Positions 1 through 9,714 of a stretch of DNA of 64,000 nucleotides are shown one piece after another. The translations under genes and the position numbers were made by a program. The notes below the pieces were generated by a model. That model saw only the letters and a list, made by a program, of their open reading frames with translations, made no database searches and was not told where the DNA came from. Source of the stretch: RYN-230 sp963760405 (GTDB taxonomy: Bacteria; Actinomycetota; Actinomycetes; Streptosporangiales; Streptosporangiaceae); assembly GCA_963760405.1 (NCBI GenBank), contig CAVXCV010000011.1, positions 62,001 through 126,000 of the forward strand, written 5' to 3'. Positions within the stretch are counted from its first letter, which is position 1. Every line of letters starts with the position of its first letter.

Positions 1-193
1 CGCAGCGGTAGACGTGCGATCCGCTGTTGAACGCGGCTTCGGTCGGCGGCAGCACATCGGCGCGCCACCCGCTCACCGGAATCCGCAGTACCCCGGCGGC
101 ATGCGCCGCGGCCAGCGCATCCGCCAGCCTGATGCCGATATCGCGCACCTGAGCCGGGCTCATCGGCCCCCGGGCGCCCTTGAACCAGGTCAC
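1..193 (-). CDS. hypothetical protein, 5' part only (runs off window)
   Basis: An open frame on the minus strand starts with GTG at 193, overlapping the TGA stop of the upstream permease gene in a GTGA arrangement, and stays open to the window edge (64 codons). It begins (M/V)TWFKGARGPMSPAQ and has an alanine-rich helical stretch IRLADALAAAHAAG. The start/stop overlap suggests translational coupling to the permease. I do not recognise the family. The helical stretch loosely recalls the alpha-E helix of Ser/Thr kinases, but the HRD loop that should follow is absent, so I do not call it a kinase. Confidence 0.45.
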   Translation of the reverse strand, partial: MTWFKGARGPMSPAQVRDIGIRLADALAAAHAAGVLRIPVSGWRADVLPPTEAAFNSGSHVYRC

Positions 194-2597
194 TCCACCC
201 GGAGCAGCACGGCAGCCTGGGTGCGTGCGGCGGCGCGGCCAGGAACCGCGGCGACCAGGTTCGCGAGCACCAGGACAGCCGGGAAGGCCAGCAGCACCCA
301 GGGGGAGATGACCGGCACCGGGTCAATCGCGAACTGCCCGGCGAACACCGTCCACAGCCACCGGCCAGCGGCCAGGCCGAGCGGCAGGCCGGCGATCAGG
401 CTGCAGCCCGCGATGGCGGTGGCCTGCCACGCCACGGTGGCCTGCACCTGCCGGCCCACGAACCCGAACGCCTTGAGGATGGCGAGATCCCGCCGCCGGC
501 GGCGTACCGACGTGATCAGGGTGTGCGCGACCGTCCCGATGGCGAGCAGGGCCAGCAGCAGCGCCAGCGTGAGCGGCAGGCCGTTCACCCCGGCCAGGTT
601 CCGTACCTCCGGCGGCGCCAGGGCGGGCAGCACGACCCCGGGGAACTGCCGCTCCAGGTGGGTCAGGGCCGCCGGGCCAGCGCCCGGGCGCAGCCGGACC
701 AGGAACACGTTGACGGGCGGCGGCGGCGCGCCGTTGACCTTGTTCAATCCGGCCAGCGTCATCACCCCGCCGCGGCCCAGCGGGACCTGCTCGTTGGTGA
801 TTTCCGGGGACAGCACGACCTGCCCGACGATATGCAGCGCGACCGGCCGGTGCGCGGTCCGGGCGGTGACGAGGTCGCCGATCCGCTTGTGCAGCGCCTG
901 GAGGTCGCGGCCGCTCAGCGCGATCTCATCGGCCGTCCGCGGCAGGCGGCCCGCAAGCACAGGTGGCGTCACCTGTCCCCGGACCGTGCGCAGGCCCACC
1001 ACCGTGACCGGCTGGCCGTTCAATTGCCCGCCGCCCATGGCGGTCGCGGTGAACCCGGAGACATCGGGGTCCGCACGGAGCCGGGGCTCCATCTGCGCGC
1101 TGGTGTCCCCGGCATGCGGGTTGCCGACCGCGACAGTCCAGTTCCAGCCGGCGATGACGGGATTGCTGATGACGTTGTCCAGGCTGGACCCGAACACCAG
1201 GGCGGCCATGACTGCGGCTAGCGCTACCGTCATGCCGAGAACGGCCGAGCGGACCGGTACGGCCGCGGCACCGCGGCCCGGCTCGAACGCCAGCCGGACA
1301 CCGGAGACCGCGCTGGGCGGGAAGCCCTGCCGGGCCAGCCCCCCCGCGGCCCGCGAACCCCAGCCCGGGGTTTCCGCCGCGGGCGCGGTCGTGCGCAGCC
1401 GCGCCACCCGGACCGCCGTGATCGCGGCCCGCGCGGTCAGCAGCAGCGCCAGCACAGCCGCCCCGCCCAGCAGGATCGGGGCATCGAAGGAGAGTCCAGG
1501 GGAGATTTCGGCCCGGCGGGCCAGCCCGATCGGGGTGAAGGCGGAGAGCCCGTAGCCGACCGGGACCGCCAGGATCGCCCCGCCCACCGCGGCGAGTGCC
1601 CCTGGGGCGATCGCCACTGCGGTCAGCTGCCTGCGGGAGGCACCGAGGGCGCGCAGCGCCGGGAAGTCGTCCGAGCTGGTCCAGGCCAGCCGCGCCATGT
1701 TCTGCGCGACTATGACCAGCAGTGCGAGCATCACGATGCCGCCGAACGCGGCGAGCGCGAACGCCTGCAGGGACGTGCCGCGCTGCGCCGCGGCCGCTGC
1801 GGTGGCCGCGTCACTGCCCGTCAGTACCTGCGCCTGGCTGCCGAACCTGCGCTTCACCTCGGCCTGGAAAGCGGCCAGCCCCGCGTTCCCGCGTTTCAGG
1901 TGGAAGTCGAGCCCCGCGTACTTGCCGACGGAGGCTTCGACCCGGTGATAAAAGGCGGAGGTCACGTAGATCGAGCCAGTGCCGATGAAGCTGACGTTGG
2001 TTGGCGCGTCCAGGTTCTCGGTCAGGTCGACCGGCGTCCGGATGATACCCACCACGCGGACGGCGGGCAGCCGTACGCTGGGCCGTACCGTGGCACTGTC
2101 CAGCACCTGCTGGACCTGGTCGGGCCGCACGCCCTGCAGCCGGATCACCGTCCCGAGATGGGCGCCCATGATCCGGGCCGCCGACTCGTTGATCATCGCC
2201 TCACTGGCGCGGGACGGCATGGCCCTGCGGCCGGCCACGATGATCGCCCGCTCCTCCGGCGGGTCCGTCACCAGAGCCCAGGTGGTCACCTGGCCAGGCA
2301 CGGGCGCGGCAGGCCGGGCGTGGCGGCCGGGAACGCGAACAGGAGCGCACCGCGCACGGTGTAGCTGATCCCGGGCAGCGCGGCGATCTTGTCAGTGATC
2401 GTGGGGCTGGCGTCCACCTCCCCCTCGGTGGGGCCCGCGTACTGGGCGAACCGGGCCACCGCCGTGTCCGTCCGGCGGGCCCCGGCGAACGCGACCAGAG
2501 CCAGGCCACCGAGCAGGCCGGTGATCAGAGTCAGGGTGACCGGGCCGCGCCAGTCGTGCCGCAAAGCGGCCCAGACCCGCATGCTCACTGCCCACAT
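190..2597 (-). CDS. FtsX-like ABC transporter permease (one frameshift)
   Basis: Large permease of the FtsX/MacB type, about 800 residues with two FtsX cores. The N-terminal part (start ATG 2597 behind GGGGGA) has a short cytoplasmic start, a first membrane helix (TLITGLLGGLALVAFAGARR) and the beginning of a periplasmic domain. The frame is lost near 2300 and resumes in the frame ending at 190, which carries the rest of the ectodomain, a three-helix FtsX core with the LRALGASRRQL coupling loop, a second ectodomain and a second core with a similar loop (LAILKAFGFVGRQV). The summed length is normal for the family, so a single indel in the read is more likely than decay. The partner ATPase is not in the window. 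Substrate unknown; such permeases usually drive lipoprotein, peptide or lipid export. Confidence 0.85.
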
Positions 2598-2755
2598 CCG
2601 GTCCCCCAGCTACGTTGGCCGTCTGACTAATGATTCTCGGGCCGCGGCGGTGTGCTCCGCACGGGGGGCAGCACGATGATCCGGGTGGCAGGCAGCCTCC
2701 CACAGGGCACAGGCTCGCCGGGACATGTCAGGCTGACTTGGCTGGAGGGAGCCCG

Positions 2756-3262
2756 ATGAGCACGCAACGGCCGGAGCCACCACTGATCGCCGGTGAGCGG
2801 GAGATGCTGCGCGCCTTCCTCGATTACCTGCGCGCGACGCTGGCCATGAAATGCGACGGCCTGTCCGATGCGGAGCTGCGCCGCAGGTCCATGCCGCCGT
2901 CGGCGCTGTCGCTGCTCGGCCTGGTGCGGCATATGGCCGAGGTGGAGCGCACCTGGTTCCGCCGGGTGATCAACGGGGAGGACATCCCGCTGGTGTGGTC
3001 GGACCAGGGCGACTTCCAGGCGGCTTACGATACGGACGGGGCCACCCGGTCAGCGGCGTTCAGTGCGTGGCAGGCCGAGGTGGAGCACGCCCGGCGGATC
3101 GAGCAGGCGGCGGAGTCGCTCGACGTGACCGGCTACCAGGCCAGCTGGGGTGAGCAGGTATCGCTGCGGCTGGTCATGCTGCACCTGGTGCACGAGTATG
3201 CCCGGCATTGCGGGCACGCCGACTTCCTCCGCGAGGGCATCGATGGGACCGTCGGGGCCTGA
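2756..3262 (+). CDS. DinB family / DUF664 protein
   Basis: Protein of 168 residues of the DinB four-helix-bundle superfamily, DUF664 (mini-circle protein) branch. It shows the motif pattern SLLGLVRHMAEVERTWFRR near residue 60 and a C-terminal LHLVHEYARHCGHADFLRE. The histidines of these two helices are the usual divalent-metal ligands. The family includes thiol-dependent S-transferases, but many actinobacterial members have no known reaction. Start chosen at ATG 2756 because GGAGGGAG lies just upstream; a longer frame from 2630 has no ribosome binding site. It is divergent from the permease gene, so the two share the 2598-2755 intergenic region. Confidence 0.85.
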   Translation: MSTQRPEPPLIAGEREMLRAFLDYLRATLAMKCDGLSDAELRRRSMPPSALSLLGLVRHMAEVERTWFRRVINGEDIPLVWSDQGDFQAAYDTDGATRSAAFSAWQAEVEHARRIEQAAESLDVTGYQASWGEQVSLRLVMLHLVHEYARHCGHADFLREGIDGTVGA

Positions 3263-3301
3263 CCAGGCCACGCAGGCCAGCGCTGGGCGTGGCCGCCGGC
3301 C

Positions 3302-5202
3302 CTAGGGATGACCAGAGGACAGTGCGGCCAGCCGCGCGGCCACGGTGGCGGCCAGGGCGCGCAGCAGGTCCGGGTCCCGGCCGCTGGCCTGGCCGGTGAC
3401 GGTGAGCTTCGCGATCTGCGGTCCGGCCCGCACCAGCACCAGCATCGCGCGTCCGCGGTTGATCAGCCACGCCTCGTCACCAGCGCCGGGCAGCGGCAGG
3501 CCGTGCTTGCGGGCGTGCCTGAGGTTGATGTCGGCGATCCGGCCGCTGACCACGATGAGGGTCAGCGCCCCGGCGTCACCTTGGTGAATCATGCCCCGCC
3601 CGGCGGGGCTGGGCAGCGCCGTGCTGCGGACTCCCGGGCCGAGCAGGCCGGCCAGTTCCGCCGCGGTGAGCAGCGGCTGTGGCGGCGCGGCGGGCAGCTC
3701 CCCGGGGAGTGGCGGTCCGTCCGGGTGCCCGGTGCGCGGACGGCTGGTCACCGTCAGGCTGAGCAGGTTCCCGGACCGCGGATTCACGGTCACCTGGACC
3801 AGGTCGCCCAGCGCCACCCGGTCAGCGGTTGCGGAGCCGGTGAACGTCCACCCGCGCTGCCCGTCATCTAGCGCCACATGCGGAACGCGCCCCGATCCGT
3901 TCTCGGAATTGTCCTCCTCTACCCAGCACGCGATGACCTGGCCATCGAAGGTGACGCTGCCCGGCAGGACGGACAGGCGGCCGATCCGGCGCGCCCCCGC
4001 CCCGGCGACGATGATCGCGGCGGCGGCCGGCAGCAGCGGCAGCGGGCCGGTCCCGCCCGGGATGGATACGGCATACGCGATCCCGCCGAGCCAGGCGGCT
4101 ATCACGAAAAGGAGCACTCCGCCGCCCAGCCCCAGTCCTGGGTCCGGCCCGATCTTGACCAGCCGCCAGTCGCCGGACAGCGACGACCAGGCCTGCGCCG
4201 GGCGTGCCTTGGCGGCGGGCGGGGACCGGCGCAGCCGCCGGGCCGGCCCCGGCGCCCCGGTCCGGCCAGGCCCGGCGGTGCTGGCAGCGCCGCCGGCAGG
4301 CCCGCGGCGACCGCGAACGCCCGCCGCTCCAGCCCAGCCGGGGCCGCGTCCGGCCAGGTTCCCGCCGCGACGGCCAGATCGGCCCGGGCCTGCTTCCACC
4401 GGCTGGCCAGGGCCGCGCCCGCGGCGGTCAGCCGGTCCTTGCGGCCCAGCCAGCCCAGGCCGCACCAGAACACGATCACGGCGGTCCCGCTGGTGATGCC
4501 GGGGCGGCTGGCTCCGCCCGGCAGCAGCCCGCGGGCGACCAGGAAGGCGAGCACCGCGATCACAGCCGTCCCGGCGAGCATCTGCAGCGCGGTCCGCCCG
4601 GTGGCGGGCAGTGTGGGCCGGGACAGCCCGCCGCGCCTGGCCTCCGCGCGCAGTTTCGCCTCGAACGGCTCCCACGTGCCGGGCACATCCGCCGTGCACG
4701 CCTCGGCCAGGGCCTGGAACGGTGCGCCGCCCGGCCCAGCCAGCCGGGCCCGCATGTCGCCGAGGACCTGCTGCTCGTAACGGCTCAGGGCGGCGGCAGT
4801 GGCTGGCCCGCCCGGGGACGGCCACCGGGGAGCCGCCCGCCGTGGCCCGGCCGGTGCCCCGGGAGGCTCCAGCCACAGGCCGCTGGCGCTGTCCCGGGCG
4901 GCCAGGAATCCGCGGGCGGCCAGGTCCAGGATCGTCGCCTGATACGCCGCCGCACCAGGTGTGCATCTCGTCAGCACGAAATTGACCAGCGCGGGCCGGG
5001 TTGCGGTCAGGCTGCCCAGGCCGTCCGGGGCGCCCAGCGCGGCCGTACCACCGGGGCCGCTGGCTGGACCGGCCAGGCCGGTTAAGCCACTGGCCGGGCT
5101 GGGGTCCGGCCAGGCGGGATCGCGCCGCGGCCCCGGCCGCCAGGTCAGCGCGGCGCATCCGGCGATGGCCAGCACCACTGCGATGGCCAGGCTGCTGAAC
5201 AT
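3302..5202 (-). CDS. DUF2207/TIGR04222-like membrane protein (one frameshift)
   Basis: Predicted membrane protein of about 633 residues. It starts at ATG 5202 behind AGGGGAG with a first helix MFSSLAIAVVLAIAGCAA, followed by a proline-rich linker. The next block, ALVNFVLTRCTPGAAAYQAT then ILDLAARGFLAA, resembles the winged-helix part of DUF2207/TIGR04222 proteins. A mid-protein membrane helix pair follows near 4480-4570 (TALQMLAGTAVIAVLAFLVA). The frame breaks between about 4210 and 4290. The continuation holds two more helices and a soluble C-terminal domain. The total span is one base off a multiple of three, consistent with one indel. Function unknown. It is divergent from the kinase gene at 5423. 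Confidence 0.7.
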
Positions 5203-5422
5203 CCCGCGGCTCCCCTGGGACCGCGGCCGCGCCGGGCCACCGTTGGCCCGGCGCGGCCCGCGTCTCCGCCTTATTGGTCGGCTCCTAGATGACGACGGCA
5301 GAAGATCCCGCGAAATCCCAGCCGAACACGGCGTTAACTGAGCATGAATCACCCGGCCAGCGGAACGCCCCGGCACCAGCGCGGCCCGGGTCATCGGACG
5401 GTAACGCTGGCACACTGATCCG

Positions 5423-6547
5423 GTGGGATTGCAGGCACAGCTGTGGCGCGGTATCGCGGCGTTCCGCTTCGCCTCGCTGGGCTACGCTGCCCTGCTCCTG
5501 GTGGTCAACCGGGCCGACTACCGGTATGTGCTGCTGGCCTGGGGGGTGCTGGCCATCATGACCGGCTGGACCGTGGTCACTACCTACGCCTACGCGCAGC
5601 CAGGCCCGGCGCACCCGCGCCCTGCTGTCCGCTGACGTGCTGGTCACCGCGGCTGCGTTGCTGTCTACCACTGTGCTTCAGTACGGCGGGCGGGGCCCGG
5701 TCACCCCGATCACCGCGACCTGGGCGGCCGGCCCGGTGCTGGCCTGGGCGGTGGCCTACGGCCGCCGGGCCGGGATGGCGGCCGCGGTCGTGCTCGGCGC
5801 CTGTGACATCGCCCGGCACCGCCCCATCTCCGGCGCCTTCAACGCCTCCGCGCTCAACGGGCCGTTCCTGCTGCTGCTCGCTGGGTGGGTGGTGGGGTAC
5901 GTGTCCCGGCTCGCGGTCCAGGCCGAGCAGGCGGTGCAGCAGGCCGCCCAGCGGGAAGCGGCCAGCCGGGAGCGGGAGCGGCTCGCCCGCGGTATCCACG
6001 ACTCGGTGCTCCAGGTGCTCGCGCTGGTGCACCGGCGGGGCATGGAAGCGGGCGGCCAGGCGGCCGAGATCGGCCGCCTGGCGGGCGAGCAGGAAACCGC
6101 GCTGCGCAACCTGATCGCCGCGGGCGACGGGGAGCCGCTGCCGCTCGGCGAGCTCGACCTGCGCATCCTGCTCAGCCAGGAGATCACCGCCGTCGTCTCC
6201 GTGGTCACCCCGGCCGAGCCGGTCCGGCTGGGCAGCGAAGCCGCCCGGGAGACCGCGTCCGCGGTCCGCGCGGCCCTGGACAATGTGCGGCAGCACTGCG
6301 GAGCGGCCGCGCGCGCCTGGGTGCTGGTGGAGGACAAGGGCGACCAGGTGACGGTGACCGTGCGGGACGACGGCCCGGGGATACCGGCGGCCGGCTGGAT
6401 GAGGCCGCGGCGGACGGGCGGCTGGGCATCAGCCAGGCCATCCGCGGCCGGATCCGCGACCTCGGCGGCACCGTCGGTATCACCTCGGCGCCCGGTACCG
6501 GAACCGAGGTGCGGCTGTATGTGCCACGTCACCGCCAGCTGACCTGA
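5423..6547 (+). CDS. MacS-type sensor histidine kinase (two compensating frameshifts)
   Basis: NarL-class sensor kinase of 374 residues when two frame breaks (near 5603 and 6395) are corrected; the total span is exactly 375 codons. The N-terminus has four to five membrane helices. The cytoplasmic part contains the dimerisation/phosphoacceptor motif RERERLARGIHDSVLQVL with the reactive His, then a HATPase domain with N box ALDNVRQHC, DDGPGIP and GLGISQAIRGR-like G boxes, and ends EVRLYVPRHRQLT. The GIHDSVLQVL signature and the short linker match the MacS family of actinobacterial kinases. Start GTG 5423. The cognate response regulator follows 26 bases downstream. Signal unknown. Confidence 0.8.
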
Positions 6548-6573
6548 GCCGGGCCCACGGGACATGCCTTAGG

Positions 6574-7194
6574 GTGCCGGTTGTGGCGGAACCGCGGGTC
6601 CGGGTCATGATCGTCGATGACCATCCGATGTGGCGTGATGCGGTGGCCCGCGACCTCAGCGAGGCCGGCTTCGAGGTGGCCGCCACGGCGAACGACGGCG
6701 CGCAGGCGCTGCGCGTGATCGGCGCCGCCCGGCCGGACGTGGTGATCCTCGACCTGGGCCTGCCGGACGCGTCCGGAGTGCAGGTCACCCGGGGGCTGCT
6801 GCAGGCCTGGCCCACGGCCCGGGTGCTCATCCTGTCGGCCAGCGGTGAGCAGCAGGACGTGCTCGACGCGGTCAAGGCCGGCGCGGCCGGGTACCTGCTG
6901 AAGTCCGCGGCCCGGGCCGAGTTCCTCGATGCGGTCCGCCGCACCGCGGCGGGCGACGCCGTGTTCACCCCTGGCCTGGCCGGCCTGGTCCTCGGTGAGT
7001 TCCGGCGGCTCGCGGCCAGCCCGCCGCCCGGCAGTCCATCCGGCGCGGCGGCCGCTCCCCAGCTCACCGAGCGGGAAGCGGAGATCCTCCGGATGGTGGC
7101 CACCGGCCTGTCCTACAAGCAGATCGCCGGGCGGCTGGTGCTGTCCCACCGCACCGTGCAGAACCATGTGCAGAACACGCTGACCAAACTGCAC
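6574..7194 (+). pseudogene. NarL/LuxR-family response regulator, C-terminus lost
   Basis: Response regulator partner of the MacS-type kinase. The receiver domain (MIVDDHP, phosphoacceptor Asp in VVILDLGLPD, Lys in AAGYLLKSAAR) is followed by a LuxR HTH: LTEREAEILRMVATGLSYKQ, then SHRTVQNHVQNTLTKLH. Homologues continue about 20-25 residues with the last HTH helix. Here the match ends at about 7194, and the same frame then runs on to 7764 through sequence that is the antisense of a nitroreductase gene. The recognition helix seems intact but the final dimerisation helix is lost. This is half of a tail-to-tail junction with the nitroreductase (7195-7842). Start GTG 6574; GTG 6583 is an alternative. 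Confidence 0.75.
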
Positions 7195-7842
7195 CAGCCG
7201 CCCGGCCCGGATCGCCAGCCGCAGCGCGGCCCACTCGAACCGGGTCAGCGGCAGCCCGGCCGGGGTCATCCCGGCGGGGGCGGCCGGATCGGCGCTGGTC
7301 CACCGGTCCAGGTCGGCCACGAAGCGGGGGTCCTTCCAGGACAGCATGCTGGCCCGGGCCACCAGCCGGGCGGTCTCCCGGGGCGGCACCAGCGCGCAGC
7401 CCAGCCGGAGCAACTCCGCGCGGAGCGGGCCGGGCAGCGGGGTCCGGTCGTAGGGATGCCGGTTGGTCCGGCGGTTCGCGGCCGGCCCGGCCAGCGGGTC
7501 GGCCGGCTCACCACGGCGGCGCTCGCGCAGCTGGACCGAGCCGACCAGCAGGTCGCTGCCCCGGCGGTGGAACCGCGGGGTGAGTGTGGCGCGCAGGCCA
7601 TGCCGCTGCGCGGCCAGCTCCAGGGTTTCCAGGAAGGCCCCGATGGCCAGGTAGGCATCCCGGTCGTCGGGGTCGTAGGGCAGGTAGTCGAGATGGTCGT
7701 AGTGCAGCTCATAGCAGCCGCCGGGGCGCGCCGCGAGCCGCCACGGCTGGGCGTTGTGCGCTGATGGCGCGCGCAGCGCCTCGGCCAGCACCAGGCGGTG
7801 CGGCCCGGGAATGGTGGCGAGCTGGCTGGGGGCGGGCATCAT
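7195..7842 (-). pseudogene. Acg-type FMN-binding nitroreductase, C-terminus lost
   Basis: About 216 residues of a nitroreductase-fold protein resembling the Acg family. The N-terminal motif EALRAPSAHNAQPWRLA is the FMN-phosphate-binding start of the domain, and NRRTNRHPYDRTPLP is the second conserved block. Family members are normally about 320-330 residues. Here similarity stops after RFEWAALRLAIRAG near 7195-7225, and the frame then runs antisense through the response-regulator gene as far as 6529. The C-terminal third, with the remaining flavin contacts, is missing. The ATG at 7842 overlaps the stop of the upstream ligase gene (7839), so the two genes form a coupled pair. Confidence 0.75.
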
Positions 7843-9323
7843 CGCACGTACCTCCGCTTGATCTGGCCGGAACTGGCGGCGAACGGCCCGGCGCCAGGCT
7901 GGTGCAGCCGCACCTGGATGTCCCCGGCGTCGGCGTCCTCGGCGGCAGCGGCCCGGAAATCAGCGCTGTTGGCCAGCAGCCGGGCCCGGATCGCGGCGGC
8001 CAGCCGGGCGCTCAACCCGGTGTCGTAGGCCGCGGGGGACTGCCAGGTCTCGACATGCACCAGCGGCCGCACCGCCCCGGCCGGATCCTCGGCCAGGTCC
8101 AGCACGAACCCGGCGACGGCCTCGGCGTCCGCGGCCTCGCCCAGTCCCTGGCCCACGTCTTCCGGGTAGATGTTCGCGCCGTGCACCGACACGGTGGAGT
8201 CACTCCGCCCGTGCACGTAGAGCAGCGGCATCCGCAGCACCGGCGCGGCGGACCGGGCGCGGCTCGCGGTCACCGGGTCGAGCCCGAAGTCCCGGCAGAT
8301 CGCGAGCATCCGGTCGAAGGGCAGCGTCCCGCCTGCGTCGTGCACGTTGTAGCGGATCCGCGGGGACAGCGTCGCGGCCCGGCACACGGTGATCACCAGC
8401 TCGCCGGCGGCCGTCTCGGCGTAGTAGTCGGCCGGGTCGTACTGGAACACCATGGGCAGCCGGCCGCTGCTGCCGAACAAGGCCTCGGCCAGTGCCGGGC
8501 AGGCTGCGGCCTGCTGCCGCAGCCACACGGTGAGCGGCAGTTCCGCGGCGATCCCGATGTCCAGGTCGCTGGCGCCGTAGGCCGAGTACACAGCGCGGAA
8601 GCTGCGTTCCAGCCGGGCCCGCAGCGCCTCGGTCATGCCCTCGCCGCCGACGAAGCCGTACATCCGGTAGCCGGACAGGTCGCCGGCCTGCTCGAGCAGG
8701 GCCCGCAGGAACGGCGGGTAGCCGGTGATCAGGTAGGTGTAGTCCGGGCCGAGCAGGTCGAGCACGGAGAGCACCTTGGCTGCCTCAGGGCCGGTGGACT
8801 TGATCAGCCCCAGGCGGCCGAGGGCCTGCGCCACATTGGTGCCGGTGGCCCAGGCGCCCATCGAGAACGCGTTGATGGTGACCACCGGCCGGCCCGCCTC
8901 CGGCTCGCTGGCCAGCAGATGGCGGACCAGGAGGGCGAGCTTGCGGCGCACCTGCTCGAGTTCGGTCACCGAGCGGACCCAGGTGTACGGCTGGCCGGTC
9001 GAGCCGGACGACTCGTCCAGCTCGGCGGCGGCCGGGAGCACGCCGTAGCGACACCGGGCCGCCAGTGGGTAGGCGTCGATGTAGGACTTCTTGTCGGTCA
9101 CCGGCAGCGCGCGCAGCCAGTCGGCCGCCGCGGCCCGGGGCGGCACGGTGCCGACGAAGTCGGCGTACGCGGGCACCGTGGCCAGGGCCCGGCGACCGGC
9201 CGCGGCGGCGGCCGGAGCGGACACCAGCCCGGCCAGCCGCCCGGCGCGGCCGGCCATGCGGAAGGCGGGGAGGCTGCGCGTGGCGGCCGAGCCGGCCAGG
9301 CGCGAGCAAGCGAGATAGACCAT
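7839..9323 (-). CDS. phenylacetate-CoA ligase (PaaK/CapK)-like adenylating enzyme
   Basis: Adenylate-forming enzyme of 494 residues in the PaaK/CapK/LuxE branch. Visible signs are the phosphate-binding loop ESSGSTGQPYTW (residues about 104-115), the acceptor-region motif YSAYGASDLDIGIAAE, the DPADYYAE/GELVIT block and the RIRYNVHDAGG motif before the hinge. A small C-terminal domain ends SSGQIKRRYVR, where the Lys is in the usual position of the A10 lysine. It probably activates an aryl or fatty carboxylic acid as acyl-AMP/CoA; the substrate cannot be read from sequence. It is the first gene of a two-gene unit with the nitroreductase (ATG/TGA overlap at 7839-7842). Tandem 14-bp repeats lie 65 bases upstream of its start. 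Confidence 0.8.
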   Translation of the reverse strand: MVYLACSRLAGSAATRSLPAFRMAGRAGRLAGLVSAPAAAAAGRRALATVPAYADFVGTVPPRAAAADWLRALPVTDKKSYIDAYPLAARCRYGVLPAAAELDESSGSTGQPYTWVRSVTELEQVRRKLALLVRHLLASEPEAGRPVVTINAFSMGAWATGTNVAQALGRLGLIKSTGPEAAKVLSVLDLLGPDYTYLITGYPPFLRALLEQAGDLSGYRMYGFVGGEGMTEALRARLERSFRAVYSAYGASDLDIGIAAELPLTVWLRQQAAACPALAEALFGSSGRLPMVFQYDPADYYAETAAGELVITVCRAATLSPRIRYNVHDAGGTLPFDRMLAICRDFGLDPVTASRARSAAPVLRMPLLYVHGRSDSTVSVHGANIYPEDVGQGLGEAADAEAVAGFVLDLAEDPAGAVRPLVHVETWQSPAAYDTGLSARLAAAIRARLLANSADFRAAAAEDADAGDIQVRLHQPGAGPFAASSGQIKRRYVR

Positions 9324-9387
9324 GCCCTAATCGTCGGCAGCTGACTGCCCCGCCGCCTGAGCCCCGGTACTCAACCGCCAGGGGCCA

Positions 9388-9415
9388 CCTACTCAGCAGT
9401 ACCTACTCATCAGTA
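9388..9415. repeat. two tandem 14-bp repeats upstream of the ligase operon
   Basis: CCTACTCAGCAGTA at 9388-9401 is directly followed by CCTACTCATCAGTA at 9402-9415 (13 of 14 identical). Each unit contains ACT-N4-AGT, a short dyad. The position, 65-92 bases upstream of the ligase ATG, suits a regulator site, but no regulator can be assigned. Confidence 0.5.
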
Positions 9416-9554
9416 GCTGCCCCGGCCGCGCACCCCGGCCAGAAGCTGGCCCTGGCCGGCCGCGCGCCCCGGCCCAGCCGGCCGGGCGCGGGTTCCCGGT
9501 TCTGGCGGGAGCGCCCCGGCACGGCGCCGGTGGCCTCCGGGCTAAAGCTGGTTC

Positions 9555-9704
9555 ATGTGGCTACCATGGCGCGATATAGCTGGCTTCCTGATCGAGCTGC
9601 CGCTGGCGGGCGTGTGCCTGTGGCTCAGCTACCACACCGAGCAGATCGCGGAACGCCGGATCCAGCTGCTCCGCGGCCGCCGCCGGGCTGCGCGCCATCT
9701 CTGA
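9555..9704 (+). CDS. small putative membrane protein (49 aa)
   Basis: Short open frame with GC-rich third positions throughout. It encodes MWLPWRDIAGFLIELPLAGV, continuing CLWLSYHTEQIAERR and a basic tail LLRGRRRAARHL. The first 25 residues could form one membrane helix, with the arginine-rich end in the cytoplasm. There is no convincing ribosome binding site (only AAAGCTGG upstream), so expression is uncertain. It sits between the divergent ligase gene and the 3' end of the GH15 gene. No family recognised. Confidence 0.4.
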   Translation: MWLPWRDIAGFLIELPLAGVCLWLSYHTEQIAERRIQLLRGRRRAARHL

Positions 9705-9714
9705 GGGGTAAGGG

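Noticed and set aside
1..163. Ser/Thr protein kinase fragment
   Set aside because: The helix IRLADALAAAHAAG resembles kinases but no HRD or DFG motif follows in the 40 remaining residues.
6574..7764. One continuous 396-residue protein from the response regulator start
   Set aside because: After about 7194 the frame is antisense to the nitroreductase gene and matches nothing; it is a junction artefact.
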